64,000 nt of DNA from Gautieria morchelliformis (Eukaryota > Basidiomycota > Agaricomycetes > Gomphales > Gomphaceae), in assembly GCA_015179125.1 (NCBI GenBank), contig WHVA01000263.1:62001-126000 (forward strand), written 5' to 3'. Below are positions 33,024 through 43,093 of this stretch, piece by piece. Made by a program: the position numbers and the translations under genes. Under the pieces are notes generated by a model, which saw nothing but the letters and a program-made list of their open reading frames with translations, was not told the DNA's origin and did not search any database. How positions within the stretch are numbered: position 1 is the first letter of the stretch; each line of letters opens with the position of its first letter.

Positions 33024-33725
33024 TATACGTGCCACAGATGGACATTTGCTCCAGATCACGCATCAGGAAATTAACCATCTTCTTTATCAAGGCCAGAACA
33101 TGGCCGTCGCTATCGGCCCGAACCTGATCTGCGGAATATTTTCATGCCAGGCTGCCACATGTTCTTCAAGGGTGTCCACCTCCCGGTTCTGGCAGAACCC
33201 CTTCACTTGCACCATTTTTGCGACTTCTTTCCACCTTTATAGACATTTCAAATTCAATGTAACCTTGCTGTACATGAGTAGACCTGTCTGTAGCTGGCCG
33301 TCATGTAGCATACTTCTGATTGTGTACGTGAGTACGCTTGTTCTACCGGCCGCAGGCCCGTATATATGGGGAAGTACTACTTTACTAGATTAAGTATATA
33401 GTGACATTTGAACTATCATACAAAATTCGTGACTCAGCCACAAGTGGAATACCGTATTTTTCGCGTGACAGCTTCCTGAAGACAAGCATGGCACTCAGCA
33501 TTGCATTGATCGTGGCACCGCTCCGAGTCAGACTGCCAGACTGCCTGAGCCTCTTTTGATTGTTGCTGAATTTAATAGCACAGCTTCACTGCCATCGTAC
33601 TGATGGAATTAGCTGGAGAGATAGCATGGTAATTCCTTTATCCCATGCAAGTTGTGCAACCGGAGAGGCATCTTACTAGTCCACCTGGATGACACCGATT
33701 TGACGACACCGATTTGACGGTTAGT

Positions 33726-34027
33726 TAGTGTTGCCGCCGGTTTGGCCCGGCTCCGGCTAAGCCGAGCTGCGAATTAGCCAAGCCATGTTTTGAGAGCCGG
33801 CTACGGATATGACAAACGGCTTGAATGCTGGGCTGGCTCACAGGCACCTAGGTAGTTTTGACATAGCAAAAAATAGTTCTATATACTGGAAAATACATTC
33901 TGAGGCTCATATGCAGGCCCCAACACTTCAGCATTTTTAAATGGTTCAGCTTCAAGCCATTGCAAATCGAGCCGGCTACCAGTAGCTTGGCTCAGCGTGG
34001 AGCCAAAGCCGAGCCACGGCAACACTA
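33726..34027. mobile_element. Candidate fold-back/MITE-like element, ~300 bp
   Basis: It starts TAGTGTTGCCG and ends CGGCAACACTA, an exact 11-bp inverted terminus that extends imperfectly through G/C-rich GGCTC-type motifs for about 30 bp. The ends resemble those of some hAT elements (TAGTGTTG). No clear 8-bp target duplication was found, so the class is a guess. Confidence 0.5.
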
Positions 34028-34158
34028 CAGTCAGTTAGTACTTTGACTGCTACTTTGTTACTAAGGAAGGGGTACCCACACAGTGTACCAGTGTCCGTAC
34101 CAGCATTCAGCATGCCTTCACTGCTCAGAAAATAATTCCCCCAAACCTGGCTCCACCC
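34028..34158. other. Short spacer before Copia C
   Basis: No gene or repeat is recognised. It abuts the outer end of the Copia C 3' LTR; the matching target duplication would lie beyond the right window edge. Confidence 0.4.
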
Positions 34159-34333
34159 TATTGTGAAAGCAACTTCTGTTGGCAGTTCACAGACCTAGAC
34201 GGCGTCAGAAGAAGTCTGTAGCGCCGCTGTACAGTAGTTACATAATATACACTAGATGGTCAAAGAAAGAAGGATCGGTCATGACAAAGGAATGGGTGAT
34301 AGCGAGGGGTCAATCGATCTCTGGATTTCAACA
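34159..34333 (-). repeat. Copia C 3' LTR
   Basis: This 175-bp LTR is clearly homologous to the Copia B LTRs (CAACTTCTGTTGGCAGTTCA, GTAGCGCCGCTGTACAGTAG, GGATTTCAACA) but more diverged. It is followed inward by a C-rich (minus-strand G-rich) purine tract. Confidence 0.9.
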
Positions 34334-34337
34334 CTCC

Positions 34338-35398
34338 CCCATGATTGGACAATCGCTAATCCCCAGTTTCGAGGACAGTTTCTGATGTTGCTCGTGGGGT
34401 AGAGGCTTCGTCAGGATGTTGGCTGTGTTTTCCTTCGTCGATACAGCAGATATCTCCACAATTCCCTTCTTGATGCAGTCATGGATGTAGTGGTACTTGA
34501 CATCTATATGCTTTGTTCGCTTGTGAAAGACGGCGTTTGTGGCGATGGCGTGAGCACCTAGCGAGTCTGAGAAGATGTCGAGGGGTAATTCAATTTCAAA
34601 GTTGAGCTGCTGGAGTAATGATATGGTCCGTTGTGCGTGCTTTGTGCATTCCGTCAGGGCCATGTATTCGGCTTCTGTCAAGGACAGGGTGACTGTCCAT
34701 TGTTTCTGCGTGGCCCATGCGATGGAGCCTCCTGACAGGATGAAGACGTACCCGCTCGTTGACCGGCAACCTTCAGCGTTCGAAGCCCAGTCTGAGTCAG
34801 AATAGCTAATGATTTTGGTGGAATCGTTTCTTCCATATGTCACACTGTAGCTGCATGTTGTGGATAAGTACCGTAGGACATGCTGCGCGATTGGGAAATG
34901 ATGGGGTGTCGGAAAAAATTTCCGTGTTCTGTGTGAGCTTTGTGGCTGGTGGAAAAGGCATGTGTGCTGGTCTACATTGCGTCATTTCGTAGCGAGTCAG
35001 CATGCGGTTGATATAATGGGACTGGTCTATCGTTATCATCCTTTTTGAGCAATCACATGTAATGTGGATACCTAGGAAGTGGTTTATCTCCCCCAGATCG
35101 GTGATTTTGTAGTGTGTACCGATCTTTGCTTTGAGGTCACTGACTGTGGCGAGGGTGCCGATTATGGCGATGTCGTCTATGTATATATGAGCACGATTGT
35201 GGGGTGTTCCCCCTCGTCGTTGCGCGTGCCATTGTCATCCTGCCTGTTTCAGGCTGTAGATAGCTTTCATTAATTTGCACACTTTTCCTTCCTTTCCTTG
35301 AGCTGTGAAGCCTTCCGGCTGTTCCATGTAAAGCTCTTCATCCAGGTTACCGTTGAGGTAAACTGATTTGATGTCGATCTGGTGTACTTCCAGGTCAA

Positions 35399-35400
<2 letters not shown>
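34338..35400 (-). pseudogene. Copia C RNase H and part of RT
   Basis: RNase H (SDSDWASNAEGCRSTSG, TEAEYMAL, KHIDVKYHYIHD) is open from 34843 to 34338. The RT part up to 35400 is broken by deletions: about 150 codons around the palm and thumb are missing or shifted between 34870 and 35240. It ends at the SINE insertion site. Confidence 0.85.
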
Positions 35401-35401
<1 letters not shown>

Positions 35402-35433
<32 letters not shown>

Positions 35434-35841
35434 AATTCCGTTTATTATACTGCCACCTTGGGGCCGGGCCCTATATAGGCAGTCTCTACCCGGAACGCGG
35501 AATAGAGTAATCAAAGTGTTTTACATGCTAGGGTATTGTAGTTACCCAAGTAAGCCAGAGATATGCTGGCACCAACATAGGATACTTCCTGTTTGTTTAC
35601 AATGCCTAATCACCTTAGATACATATCAGTGCCGGTCAGTTTCAGTAGGTCTTATATGCCGGGTGGAAGTCCAGGAGCCTCGTAATCCTAACACTTATCG
35701 ACACCTATCGGAGGGGTGAACCATTGTAGTAATTACTGCTACAAATGGGGAGGGGGGGGATTCAAACCTGGAGGCTCTCCCTTCGCATGATCCCAAACGG
35801 GCGCTTGGTTTGGGTCAGTTCCACCTGTGCTAACCCGCCCC
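35402..35841 (-). mobile_element. tRNA-derived SINE
   Basis: An insertion of about 440 bp in Copia C is flanked by direct copies of CCAGGTCAAATC (35390-35401 and 35842-35853). On the minus strand it ends in 30 A (35403-35432). Its head has Pol III promoter boxes: an A box TAGCACAGGTGG (35821-35832) and a B box GGTTTGAATCC (35758-35768) about 50 nt apart, as in tRNA genes. There is no ORF. These are the marks of a SINE moved by a LINE; the tRNA of origin was not identified. Confidence 0.85.
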
Positions 35842-35853
35842 CCAGGTCAAATC

Positions 35854-37495
35854 TTGCTGCGAGCGATAGCAGCAGTCTCAATGAGTCCAGTCTTGCAACT
35901 GGGGCGAAGGTTTCGTCGTAATTGATACCGGCGATCTGTAGGAACCCTTTGACGACGAGGCGTGCTCGATATCAGGTGACATTTCCCTGTGTGTCGCATT
36001 TTGTCAGGTAAACCCACTTCCATTTGACCATGTGCCTGACCTCCAGTAGGTCTGCTAGCTTCCAGGTTCCATTTTCTATCAGGCACCTTATTTCCTCCTT
36101 CATGGCATGCAGCCATATCTCAGCTTCTGGGGAGGACATCGCGAGTTTGTATGACGTTGGGTCCCCTGTCGGCGTGATGTTGGTTGCTGCCAGGAACGCT
36201 GAGATGGCGTTTGTCCATACGGCAGGGACCCATAGGTTTGCCCTGTCTGGGCTGGCGTTCATTGGGTTGGGGCATATGGACCGGCTGATGATTTGCGCCG
36301 ATCTGTGTGGAGGGGGTTGGGGAAGTTGTGGACGCAGTGGAGGTGGATCAGGTGGTTGTGGTTGCGTTGGGTTGGTTCCTACGTGCTCGTCATCGCTTTC
36401 TGGTAGGGATAGGTCAACTAGCTCAGGTGGCCGCAGCAGCTGTTGTGAGGAGATAGCGCTCGGTTGCTCGATTTTGGCTGTTGGGGTGTGAAGAGGGTAT
36501 TCATTTTCCTCAAAAACAATGTCGGTGGATATTATTACTTTGTGTGAGGACGGTTCCCATAGTTTATACCCCTTTGTGGAACCGTCGTATCCAATGAAGA
36601 CGAACTTTTTCGATGTCGGATTGAATTTTGTTCTCTGAGTCGTTGTGCGCGCGTAGGCTAAGCATCTGAATGTCCTGAGGTAGCTCAGGTCGGGTGGGTG
36701 TCCATGGAGATGTTCATGTGGGGAGACATAGTCGGTTGTGCGTGATGGAGCGTGGTTTCGCACATGTGTGGCTGTAGCTACAGCGCTTTCCCAGAAACCA
36801 TGAGACATTCCTGCACTCTGGAGCATGGCACGTGCTGCTTCTGCAATTGTGCGGTTCACCCTTTCAGCAATGCCGTTTTGTTGTGGTGTGTGTGGCGTGG
36901 TGAGCTCATGTTTTATTCCCTGCTCTTCAATGTATTTGTTGAACTCCGTCGATAGGAATTCCCCCTGCGATCTGAGCGTATGGCTCGTAGTGTACCTTTG
37001 TAGTGTGTGGAGACGAGTGCGTGGTATTTCTTGAAGCAATCGAAAGTGTCGCTCTTTGCTTGCAAGAAGAAAATCCACTTGTATCGCGTGTAGTCATCCA
37101 CAAGCACATAGTGGTAGCTGTGATCTTGGATGGATCGTGTGCGCATTGGGCCTGCAAGATCCATGTGAATGAGGTTGAAGGGTTGAGTGCGTCGGTGAGT
37201 GGATGATTTGAACTTCTGTCGTGTGGATTTCCCCAGCAAGCACCCTTTGCACATGGATAGTGCGCGTCGCGACGTCGGATCTATTTGGTCGTTTATCCGT
37301 TTGAGGGATGACCATGATAGATGACCGAGGCAAGCATGAAGGGTGTCAACAGGGATACTCGTTTACGCCGAGTGGATGGAAGGTGACGCAGAGCTTAGTG
37401 CAAGCCAATAGTGGCGTCCATCGAGCTGTCCTTCCACGTATTCCACTCTGTCTTTGGTGAATATCACTTTAGAGTCTTCAAAGGTGATGGAGATG
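35854..37495 (-). pseudogene. Copia C RT start, integrase, end of protease region
   Basis: This resumes at the base after the SINE and runs back through the RT entry (IENGTWKLADLLE), linker, integrase core (PQQNGIAERVNR, YVSPHEHLHGHPPDLSYLRTF) and GAG-pre-integrase region (CKGCLLGKSTRQKF). It carries a TGA at the first Arg codon of the TRYRA motif, a 1-bp change near the second integrase Asp, and further indels. It stops at AGATG (37491-37495), the target of Gypsy G1. Confidence 0.88.
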
Positions 37496-37710
37496 TGTAA
37501 AGGATGTCGATATTAAGACCTTGTATCACAAGGGCACTACAGAACTTGACCAATGAGTGGTATTCTGAATGCTACGTAGTGACAGGTAAGAGTAAGATGC
37601 GATGGGAACCGCTGGCCGGTTCCCACGCATAAACTATACAGTGGGTCCCTAAGGGGCCCACTGGGATTATGTAATAACTATTGTACATGTAGATACACGG
37701 GTTATTTATA
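37496..37710 (-). repeat. G1 3' LTR
   Basis: This 215-bp LTR matches 60439-60653 with five differences; at four of them this copy has T where the other has C, including its inner end (TTTATA against TTTACA). A purine tract (AGAGGGGGAGGG on the minus strand, 37711-37722) adjoins. Confidence 0.92.
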
Positions 37711-37746
37711 CCCTCCCCCTCTATAGACAACTATAGGGGTCAACTA

Positions 37747-39150
37747 CTACTCATAGAGGTCATCCATGAGGGAGTCCTCTAGAGTGGCCGATACGATGAT
37801 GTCGTCATCGTACGGGGCCGGTGGAGCACGTGACTCCTCAGGGGGCACCTCCGCATCATCGGTGGTGATTGGGTGAGGCTGGTCGGCCTCACCGCTAGTG
37901 GCGGTATCCGCTTGGGTGATGGGGCCAGTGTCCTCGCGGAGCATGGCCTCAACGGCCGGGTCCTCAGTCTGAGGAGGGGGCCAGAAGCACGCTAGCTCTT
38001 GGTCGAGCTGAGTGTGAGTGAGGGGTCGCGGCACCGCGGCCCTCACATGGCTGGTCTCGATGACCTTTTGTTGGCCCTCGCGGGTGGCAGCACTGAATGC
38101 CGCGCCGGTGATGCTGCATTGAACATAATGTTCAATGCATGCCACTCGCTCGCTCATGACCCCCGCGTAGTGGGCCAACCATCTCGTGATCTTGGCAAGG
38201 GGGATGTCGGGGCCGGCTCGGCCCTCCACAGGGAATGGGCCCGTGATTGAGAGCTGCAGGGTGGTGCTCTGAGGCATCAGCACTTCCCTGGCGTCGACGA
38301 GGCTCGACCATTGGTCTGTCGAGCCAAATAGGTTGAGTAGCCTCGCCCTGAGAGGTGATGCGACCCCTTTGACCCGGGGCACAAGGGCCTTCAACCACAT
38401 CCAGATGTCCATGTCGTCTAGGTTGAAGGTTCCATCCGCGTTGTCACGGATGGCGGACGGGATTCCTTCAGGGTTGTGTATCCAACCCTTCAGGATGGCC
38501 GTGATGCCGTGCGGGGTACCGCCCACTATCACGAGACAATCCCTTTTGGGATTGCGAGCACGTTGTTCGCACTCGATGCGTTTGAATACGCCGACCATCT
38601 CGCGCGTACGTACGAGCTGCGGCGTTTCTTTTGCCCACGCTATGAGTTCGACGAAGTGTGGGTCGTCGAGCGGGCAGACGTCGTACCATTGAGTACGACG
38701 CTGTTGGACCTTTCCTACCGGCTGTGGTAGGAGGCCCATCTCAGAGATCAGTGGATCTCCGAGTGGGATGAGTGTCCCCTCCCCTGGGTAGGGAGGGTGA
38801 ACTGTCCCCGCCGGTGGAGGCAGGGCCACGCCAGGCCCGATGTACTGGGCCTCGATCTGTGCTACCCGCTGCTGAAGTGCGGGGTCATTGACAGTGTGCG
38901 ACGATGACGCCGCTAGGTAAGCGCTAATCGCGCTTTCCTTCGCAATGGCTAGCCCATTGATGGTGTGGGGGGAGCCGCGCAATTTCTTGCGCTTTTTCTT
39001 TGGCTGCTCTGCCAGCCTCTGTGCCCTTTCGGGGTCGTACGTCTTCCAGACGGATGAGTCTGACTCCCATCCATCTGGGACGCCGTATGCAGAGTCGGAA
39101 GGCGCGCTATGCCCTTCCGACGTTGTCGGGGTCGGGGTCGGCGCCGACAA
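37747..39150 (-). CDS. G1 extra ORF of 467 codons, function unknown
   Basis: This intact frame lies between the chromodomain and the 3' LTR, the position where env occurs in some retroelements. The N-terminus is Ser/Thr/Pro-rich, followed by a basic cluster (KKKRKKLRG, about residues 52-60) that could be a nuclear signal. The middle is globular-looking (WYDVCPLDDPHFVELIAWA, then DDMDIWMWLKALVPRVKGV) and the C-terminus is acidic. I see no signal peptide, membrane helix or known motif, so it does not look like an envelope protein. It remains open while the pol genes of the same element are broken. It could be a captured host gene or an accessory protein of this lineage. Confidence 0.6.
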   Translation of the reverse strand: MSAPTPTPTTSEGHSAPSDSAYGVPDGWESDSSVWKTYDPERAQRLAEQPKKKRKKLRGSPHTINGLAIAKESAISAYLAASSSHTVNDPALQQRVAQIEAQYIGPGVALPPPAGTVHPPYPGEGTLIPLGDPLISEMGLLPQPVGKVQQRRTQWYDVCPLDDPHFVELIAWAKETPQLVRTREMVGVFKRIECEQRARNPKRDCLVIVGGTPHGITAILKGWIHNPEGIPSAIRDNADGTFNLDDMDIWMWLKALVPRVKGVASPLRARLLNLFGSTDQWSSLVDAREVLMPQSTTLQLSITGPFPVEGRAGPDIPLAKITRWLAHYAGVMSERVACIEHYVQCSITGAAFSAATREGQQKVIETSHVRAAVPRPLTHTQLDQELACFWPPPQTEDPAVEAMLREDTGPITQADTATSGEADQPHPITTDDAEVPPEESRAPPAPYDDDIIVSATLEDSLMDDLYE

Positions 39151-39243
39151 TCGGGACTAGCGTCCCGATGTTGCGCGCGCCGGCAGAGGTACTGTCGCGC
39201 GAAGTGATGATGGCCCGGCCACTGGGTCCGTGGCCAGGTCATG

Positions 39244-39729
39244 TCACAGCCTTTTTGAGGCAATGTGGGCCAGGGTAACCTGGAGCTGGGTTGCACTCAG
39301 CTGTTGCTCCAGTTCCTTGATCCTGGCGCGCTCGGTTGTGAGCGCATCGTCGCGGTCTTTGACCGCACGTTCCAGCTCCTTGACCTCTTTTTTAAGGTCG
39401 TGGATGTCCCGGAGGGGCTCTTCTTGTGCGTCACACGCGATGCCCCTTGGGAGCCATCCCCAGGCTGCATCGATGGCGTCGCTGATGTCTTCGTCCTGCA
39501 ATTTGACCTTGCGGGTGCCTGTCGTGGCCCTTAGGTGCACGGCGTAGTCCACGCACGTTGCGCAATCGTCTGGGTGGACGATGGCAAGGGCGTCCTCCCA
39601 TCCCATGATCATCCAGTGCTCCTGGTCTATTGGAGCATGGAGAATGTCTGCGGCCCCCTGTCTTGGGGCCGTTGTTCGCGTTGTGGACGTTGACGGATCA
39701 ACGTCCATCCCATCTTTAGGGGGCATCAT
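39244..39729 (-). CDS. G1 extra ORF of 161 codons with coiled coil
   Basis: This intact frame lies directly upstream of the 467-codon ORF on the same strand. The first half is acidic with Trp/Asp-rich segments (DQEHWMIMGWEDALAIVHPD). The second half (about residues 108-155) is a strong coiled coil with heptads (LKKEVKELERAVKDRDDAL). It could mediate oligomerisation, perhaps with the neighbouring ORF product. No family is recognised. Confidence 0.55.
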   Translation of the reverse strand: MMPPKDGMDVDPSTSTTRTTAPRQGAADILHAPIDQEHWMIMGWEDALAIVHPDDCATCVDYAVHLRATTGTRKVKLQDEDISDAIDAAWGWLPRGIACDAQEEPLRDIHDLKKEVKELERAVKDRDDALTTERARIKELEQQLSATQLQVTLAHIASKRL

Positions 39730-39846
39730 CTTCGTGGATGATGGTGGTTAGCTTCCAAGAAGCGATGCGCCCTCGGAAAGATCCGAGGTGAAAATTTAAC
39801 CGCGCCGTGGCCGGTGCGTCACGTGGTCTGCACGTGACAGACGCGT

Positions 39847-40281
39847 CTAGCGGCGTCTGGGGAGGTCGCGTGGCTTGCCCACCCCCCGAAGCTCTAGATA
39901 GCTATCTAGGGCTTCAAGGTCCTTGCAGGATGACATGGGTTCCCATGTCACGTCGCCTAGGGTCCAACGGACCTGGAACTCCAGGTCCGTTGAGTTTATC
40001 CATCGATGTGCGATAATCTCGTTGACGAGCCACTCCTCGTCGTCATTTGCTCCGAAGTCATAAAATGACTTGGCCTCACGACAAGGGAACAATTCGTCGT
40101 TGTTAGCCTCGTATCGCCGTACGAGGCTGGAATGGAAGACCAGTGAAATGCGACGGCTTTTCAGCTCGTCGGGAAGATCGAGGGTCACTGTCGAGGCGTC
40201 GTTGTGAGCCTTGACGACGCGGTACGGTCCGATGTACCGTGGGACTAGTTTTCTGGCTCTTCCTTTCAGGAGAGTTAGGTT
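39847..40281 (-). pseudogene. G1 integrase C-terminus and chromodomain
   Basis: Minus-strand translation gives the SH3-like tail (RRISLVFHSSLVRRYEAN) and a chromodomain: EEWLVNEIIAHRWI, LEFQVRW and VTWEPMSSC in the usual order, with aromatic positions kept. The domain would steer integration to modified chromatin. It is separated from the integrase core by an in-frame stop near 40280. Confidence 0.8.
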
Positions 40282-41040
40282 TTATGTGGAGAGGTAGACG
40301 CGGTCGTTGGCCGTGTACCTGTCGCTCGCCATACGTTTCTTATTTGCGTGAAACATTTGCGTCACTTGATGCTCTATGATTGCATCGTGTGCCGCCATCA
40401 GGTTCCATTTTGCCTGATGTGCGAACTGGGCTACCTCCTTGAATGGGGTGTCCACGGCTATGGGGAGGTCTATCCGTGGCATATAGCCGTGGTTCAGCTC
40501 GAAAGGTGCAAACCCTGTGGTCGCGCTGACGTTGCTGTTGAGGGCGACCTCAACCATTGGGCATTTCAATGCCCAATCCTTCTGATCATCTCTGACAACC
40601 GCGTGCAATATCTGGCCGATCGAGCGGTTTGCCCGCTCGGTCGCTCCATCCGTTTGGGGATGGAAGGCAGTTGACATGAGGAGCTTAGTCCCCATGAGTC
40701 GCTGTAGTTCACGCCAGAAGATCGATGTGAACTTCGAGTCTCTGTCCGAGACGATGGAGTCGGGAACTCTGTGGAGTTGGATGACCTCCTTCAGAAACAG
40801 CCAGGCTACTCCCTTGGCTGACACGCTTGTCGTGGTTGGTACGAGGTGTATGAGCGGCGTTAGTCGGTCGATGACTACCATCAGGTAGTCACAGTCGTTG
40901 GATTTGGGCAGGGGCCCCATGAAGTCGATGCCAATTGACTGCCACGGCCTATCCGGAATGGGTAGGCTGTGTAGTAGGCCTTTGGGCCGTTGTGGTCTGG
41001 TTTTCGTCATCTGACACCTCGCACACGAATGCTCTTCGGT
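40282..41040 (-). pseudogene. G1 integrase core
   Basis: The DDE integrase has IGIDFMGPLP, IVSDRDSKF and HPQTDGATERANR. CARCQMTKTRPQRPKG, the zinc-binding end, lies at the start, and just upstream of it the coding sequence is cut by the insertion beginning near 41041. Confidence 0.85.
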
Positions 41041-41531
41041 ATTAGATTAAACATGTTATCTAACCTCTGTACTGACATAACATAGGGAATACTTCTCGCC
41101 AGAGCTCTCTACTAATGAAGTACCTGCACACAAGTTTCGTAAGTCTGTTCATAACACAACGATAGAGCGAGGCTGGCTACAACTTCGTCTTCAATGGGGT
41201 GATGACGTTAAAGTTTTTTGGGAAGCTGGCAATGGTATATATAATTCTTCAATCCCAGAGCAATAGTAAGTGCAGGATGGCGCATTCTAATCTAACGCTA
41301 CTCAATGTTAAAGTCAGCGAACTAGTACAATGGCTGTGGCCAAAACCTATCCAGCAAGAATTAGATGAGCTTCGGGACCGCTTCAATAACCATTGTGTGC
41401 GAAAGGATCGGAACAAGGTCCTACCCTCTGGTGTATCTGTCCAGCGCAGGAATTATATATATATATCTCCGTACTGAGTGCGGAGGGAAGAGTGAGTGAG
41501 TCTCTAGGATGATATACTAGGTATGTACCTG
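41041..41531 (+). mobile_element. Fragment of a DDE integrase-like transposase gene, with intron
   Basis: This is plus-strand sequence foreign to G1. A spliced reading joins HKFRKSVHNTTIERGWLQLR and YNSSIPEQY to ELVQWLWPKPIQQELDELRD and KVLPSGVS across an intron at about 41276-41328 (GTAAGT...CAG, with CTAAC). The arrangement resembles the C-terminal part of rve-type DDE proteins common in basidiomycete genomes, with IERGW in the place of the catalytic Glu helix. It breaks off in an AT microsatellite at 41453-41466. Both ends are truncated and no clean target duplication was seen. Confidence 0.5.
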
Positions 41532-41659
41532 ATGTCAAGATTGGTTTTTAGGCGTTAATATCGTGATATTGTGTATTAGGAACACAGCGAATGCCCAAAT
41601 AACTTGTGCGAATAAGTATGCCATTCGGCGAATACATGAACCGATGAAGGTTCACAGAA
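41532..41659 (+). repeat. TGTCA-family LTR, 5' fragment
   Basis: TGTCAAGATTGGTTTTTAGG and the following ~100 bp match 60766-60792 joined to 61500 onward. The match proves that the 702-bp block in the other copy is an insertion. It is cut after about 128 bp, where G1 integrase sequence resumes. Confidence 0.75.
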
Positions 41660-42536
41660 CACTTCTATGTCTGGGTTCATGCCCGGCCACCAATATGATC
41701 TTCAAACATAGTTCGAAGTCTTCAGATGTCCGTAGGCCAACTATCTGATGTGCCCGATCGATGATGATTTCGATCAGCTTCCTTCCCCCTTGAAGAACAG
41801 AGCGGGGGATGGCAATGACGTCTCTTTTGAGCTGGTTCTTAGTCCAGATCAGCCCGTTCCGGATCCCGAATCTCAGGTGCGCGTCCAGGTGCGCCATGAT
41901 CTTTGTGAACACGGCGTCCCTGTGGTACGCGTCTCGTAGGACCTTAGACAGGTCTATGCCTTGCTCGACGACCCGGCGCAGGGGCGCACCATAATTTCCT
42001 GCGGCGATGACTCTGACATCATCGTCGTCGTCGTCGCGTGATGTGGCGACGTTCGCGGGCTCTGGTGAGCCCTCATTTAATGCGGCGGATTCCGTTACTC
42101 TCGCCTCTGTCTTCTCAGCGAGGGGTTTAGAGCGTCTTGTCGCCGCTGTTCGCAGCTCGACATACCGATCGGTGGGCAATAACTCACCATCCGGGTCTAA
42201 ACGCGCATCTGCGTTCACGAAAACATGGTCCGGGTGATTGTCATCACTCGTGTCGTTCTCGTAGTAGCGCGACAGGCAGTCCGCTACCTTGTTCTCTACA
42301 CTGTCGACATGAACGGTGTTGAAGTTGAACCGGGAGAGAAACTCCCACCATCTGACCTGGCGGTCAGACAGGCTCTTCTGGGTCTCGAAGTACTCGAGCC
42401 CTTTGTGGTCTGTGATGAGGGTGAACCTTTGCCCCAGCAGTTTGTCCTCCCATTTCATGAGAGCCTCGAGCACCGCGATTGTCTCGTGCTCGTGAGTCCG
42501 GTAGTGTTGCTGAGCAACACTGAACTTCTTTGACAA
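41660..42536 (-). pseudogene. G1 RNase H and integrase zinc region
   Basis: The frame from 42536 carries Ty3-type RNase H (YRTHEHETIAVLEALMKWED, TLITDHKGLEYF, VENKVADCLSR) and a long acidic linker. It runs to the start of the integrase HHCC region (RAHQIVG, then a one-base frame change near 41740). Confidence 0.85.
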
Positions 42537-42599
42537 GAAGCCGGCTGGTCGACAAGTTTTCCAGTCAGGACCTTGGCCGTAGACTGCCCCAACGCCGGC

Positions 42600-43093
42600 T
42601 CTTGATCAGTCGGTGATCACCCAGATCGGCTCTGGGCACCTTGCGTCTACTGGACGCAGGATCGGGGCCTTACAGGCCAACGCCTTAATACTTTGCCAGC
42701 ATTTATCTAGTAGTGGCGTCCATTCGAATGGACGGTTATTATGCGCACAGCCCGATAGTGGGGTGGTATATGCGCTAACATCTGGCATGTAGTGTGCCAG
42801 ATACTGTACCAGCCCGAGGAAATGCTGGACATCGTTGAACGTTCGTGGCCTGCGCCACTCGCGGATGCGTTGCATCTTGTCCTCGTCGGCATGTACCCCT
42901 CAGCCATCGATGATATGGCTGAGGCACTCCATTCGGATGGAATAGAGGTCCACCTTTTTCTTGCTCAGAAAAAGGTGATTCCTCCTCAGCCTGTCAAAGA
43001 CGATGTAGAGGTGCTCTTCATGCTCTTGTATTGAGAGTGAGAATATGAAGATGTCGTCCATGTATACATGGACGAAGCGACATATGCAGTCGC
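42600..43093 (-). pseudogene. G1 reverse transcriptase, palm and connection
   Basis: The catalytic VHVYMDDIFIFS motif lies near 43060 and is followed by the thumb and connection (FNDVQHFLGLVQYLAHYMPD). There are frame changes near 42890 and 42600. The segment ends at the solo LTR inserted immediately upstream of the YMDD motif. Confidence 0.85.

Larger units (their letters stand above)
27613..33725. other. 6.1-kb region without a supported gene
   Basis: Only short frames occur, for example 28881-29081 and 31653-31910 on the minus strand, and none has recognisable motifs or a consistent exon model. Pyrimidine-rich sequence lies at 28270-28520, the perfect hairpin at 30058-30090 and a three-unit tandem repeat at 32928-33023. 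The beginning (27613-28000) is the 5' flank of the small gene beside the PKS and could carry regulatory sites; none was recognised. Confidence 0.5.

Noticed and set aside
35758..35832. Functional tRNA gene
   Set aside because: A and B boxes are present, but the segment is the head of a 440-bp inserted element with a poly(A) tail and lacks a closing acceptor stem.
37747..39150. Envelope gene in Gypsy G1
   Set aside because: No signal peptide, transmembrane helix, cleavage site or cysteine pattern is visible; only the position is env-like.
41041..41659. Clean target duplication around the transposase fragment
   Set aside because: Joining the G1 flanks restores integrase, but only a 2-bp overlap (CT) is shared; longer matches need two mismatches.
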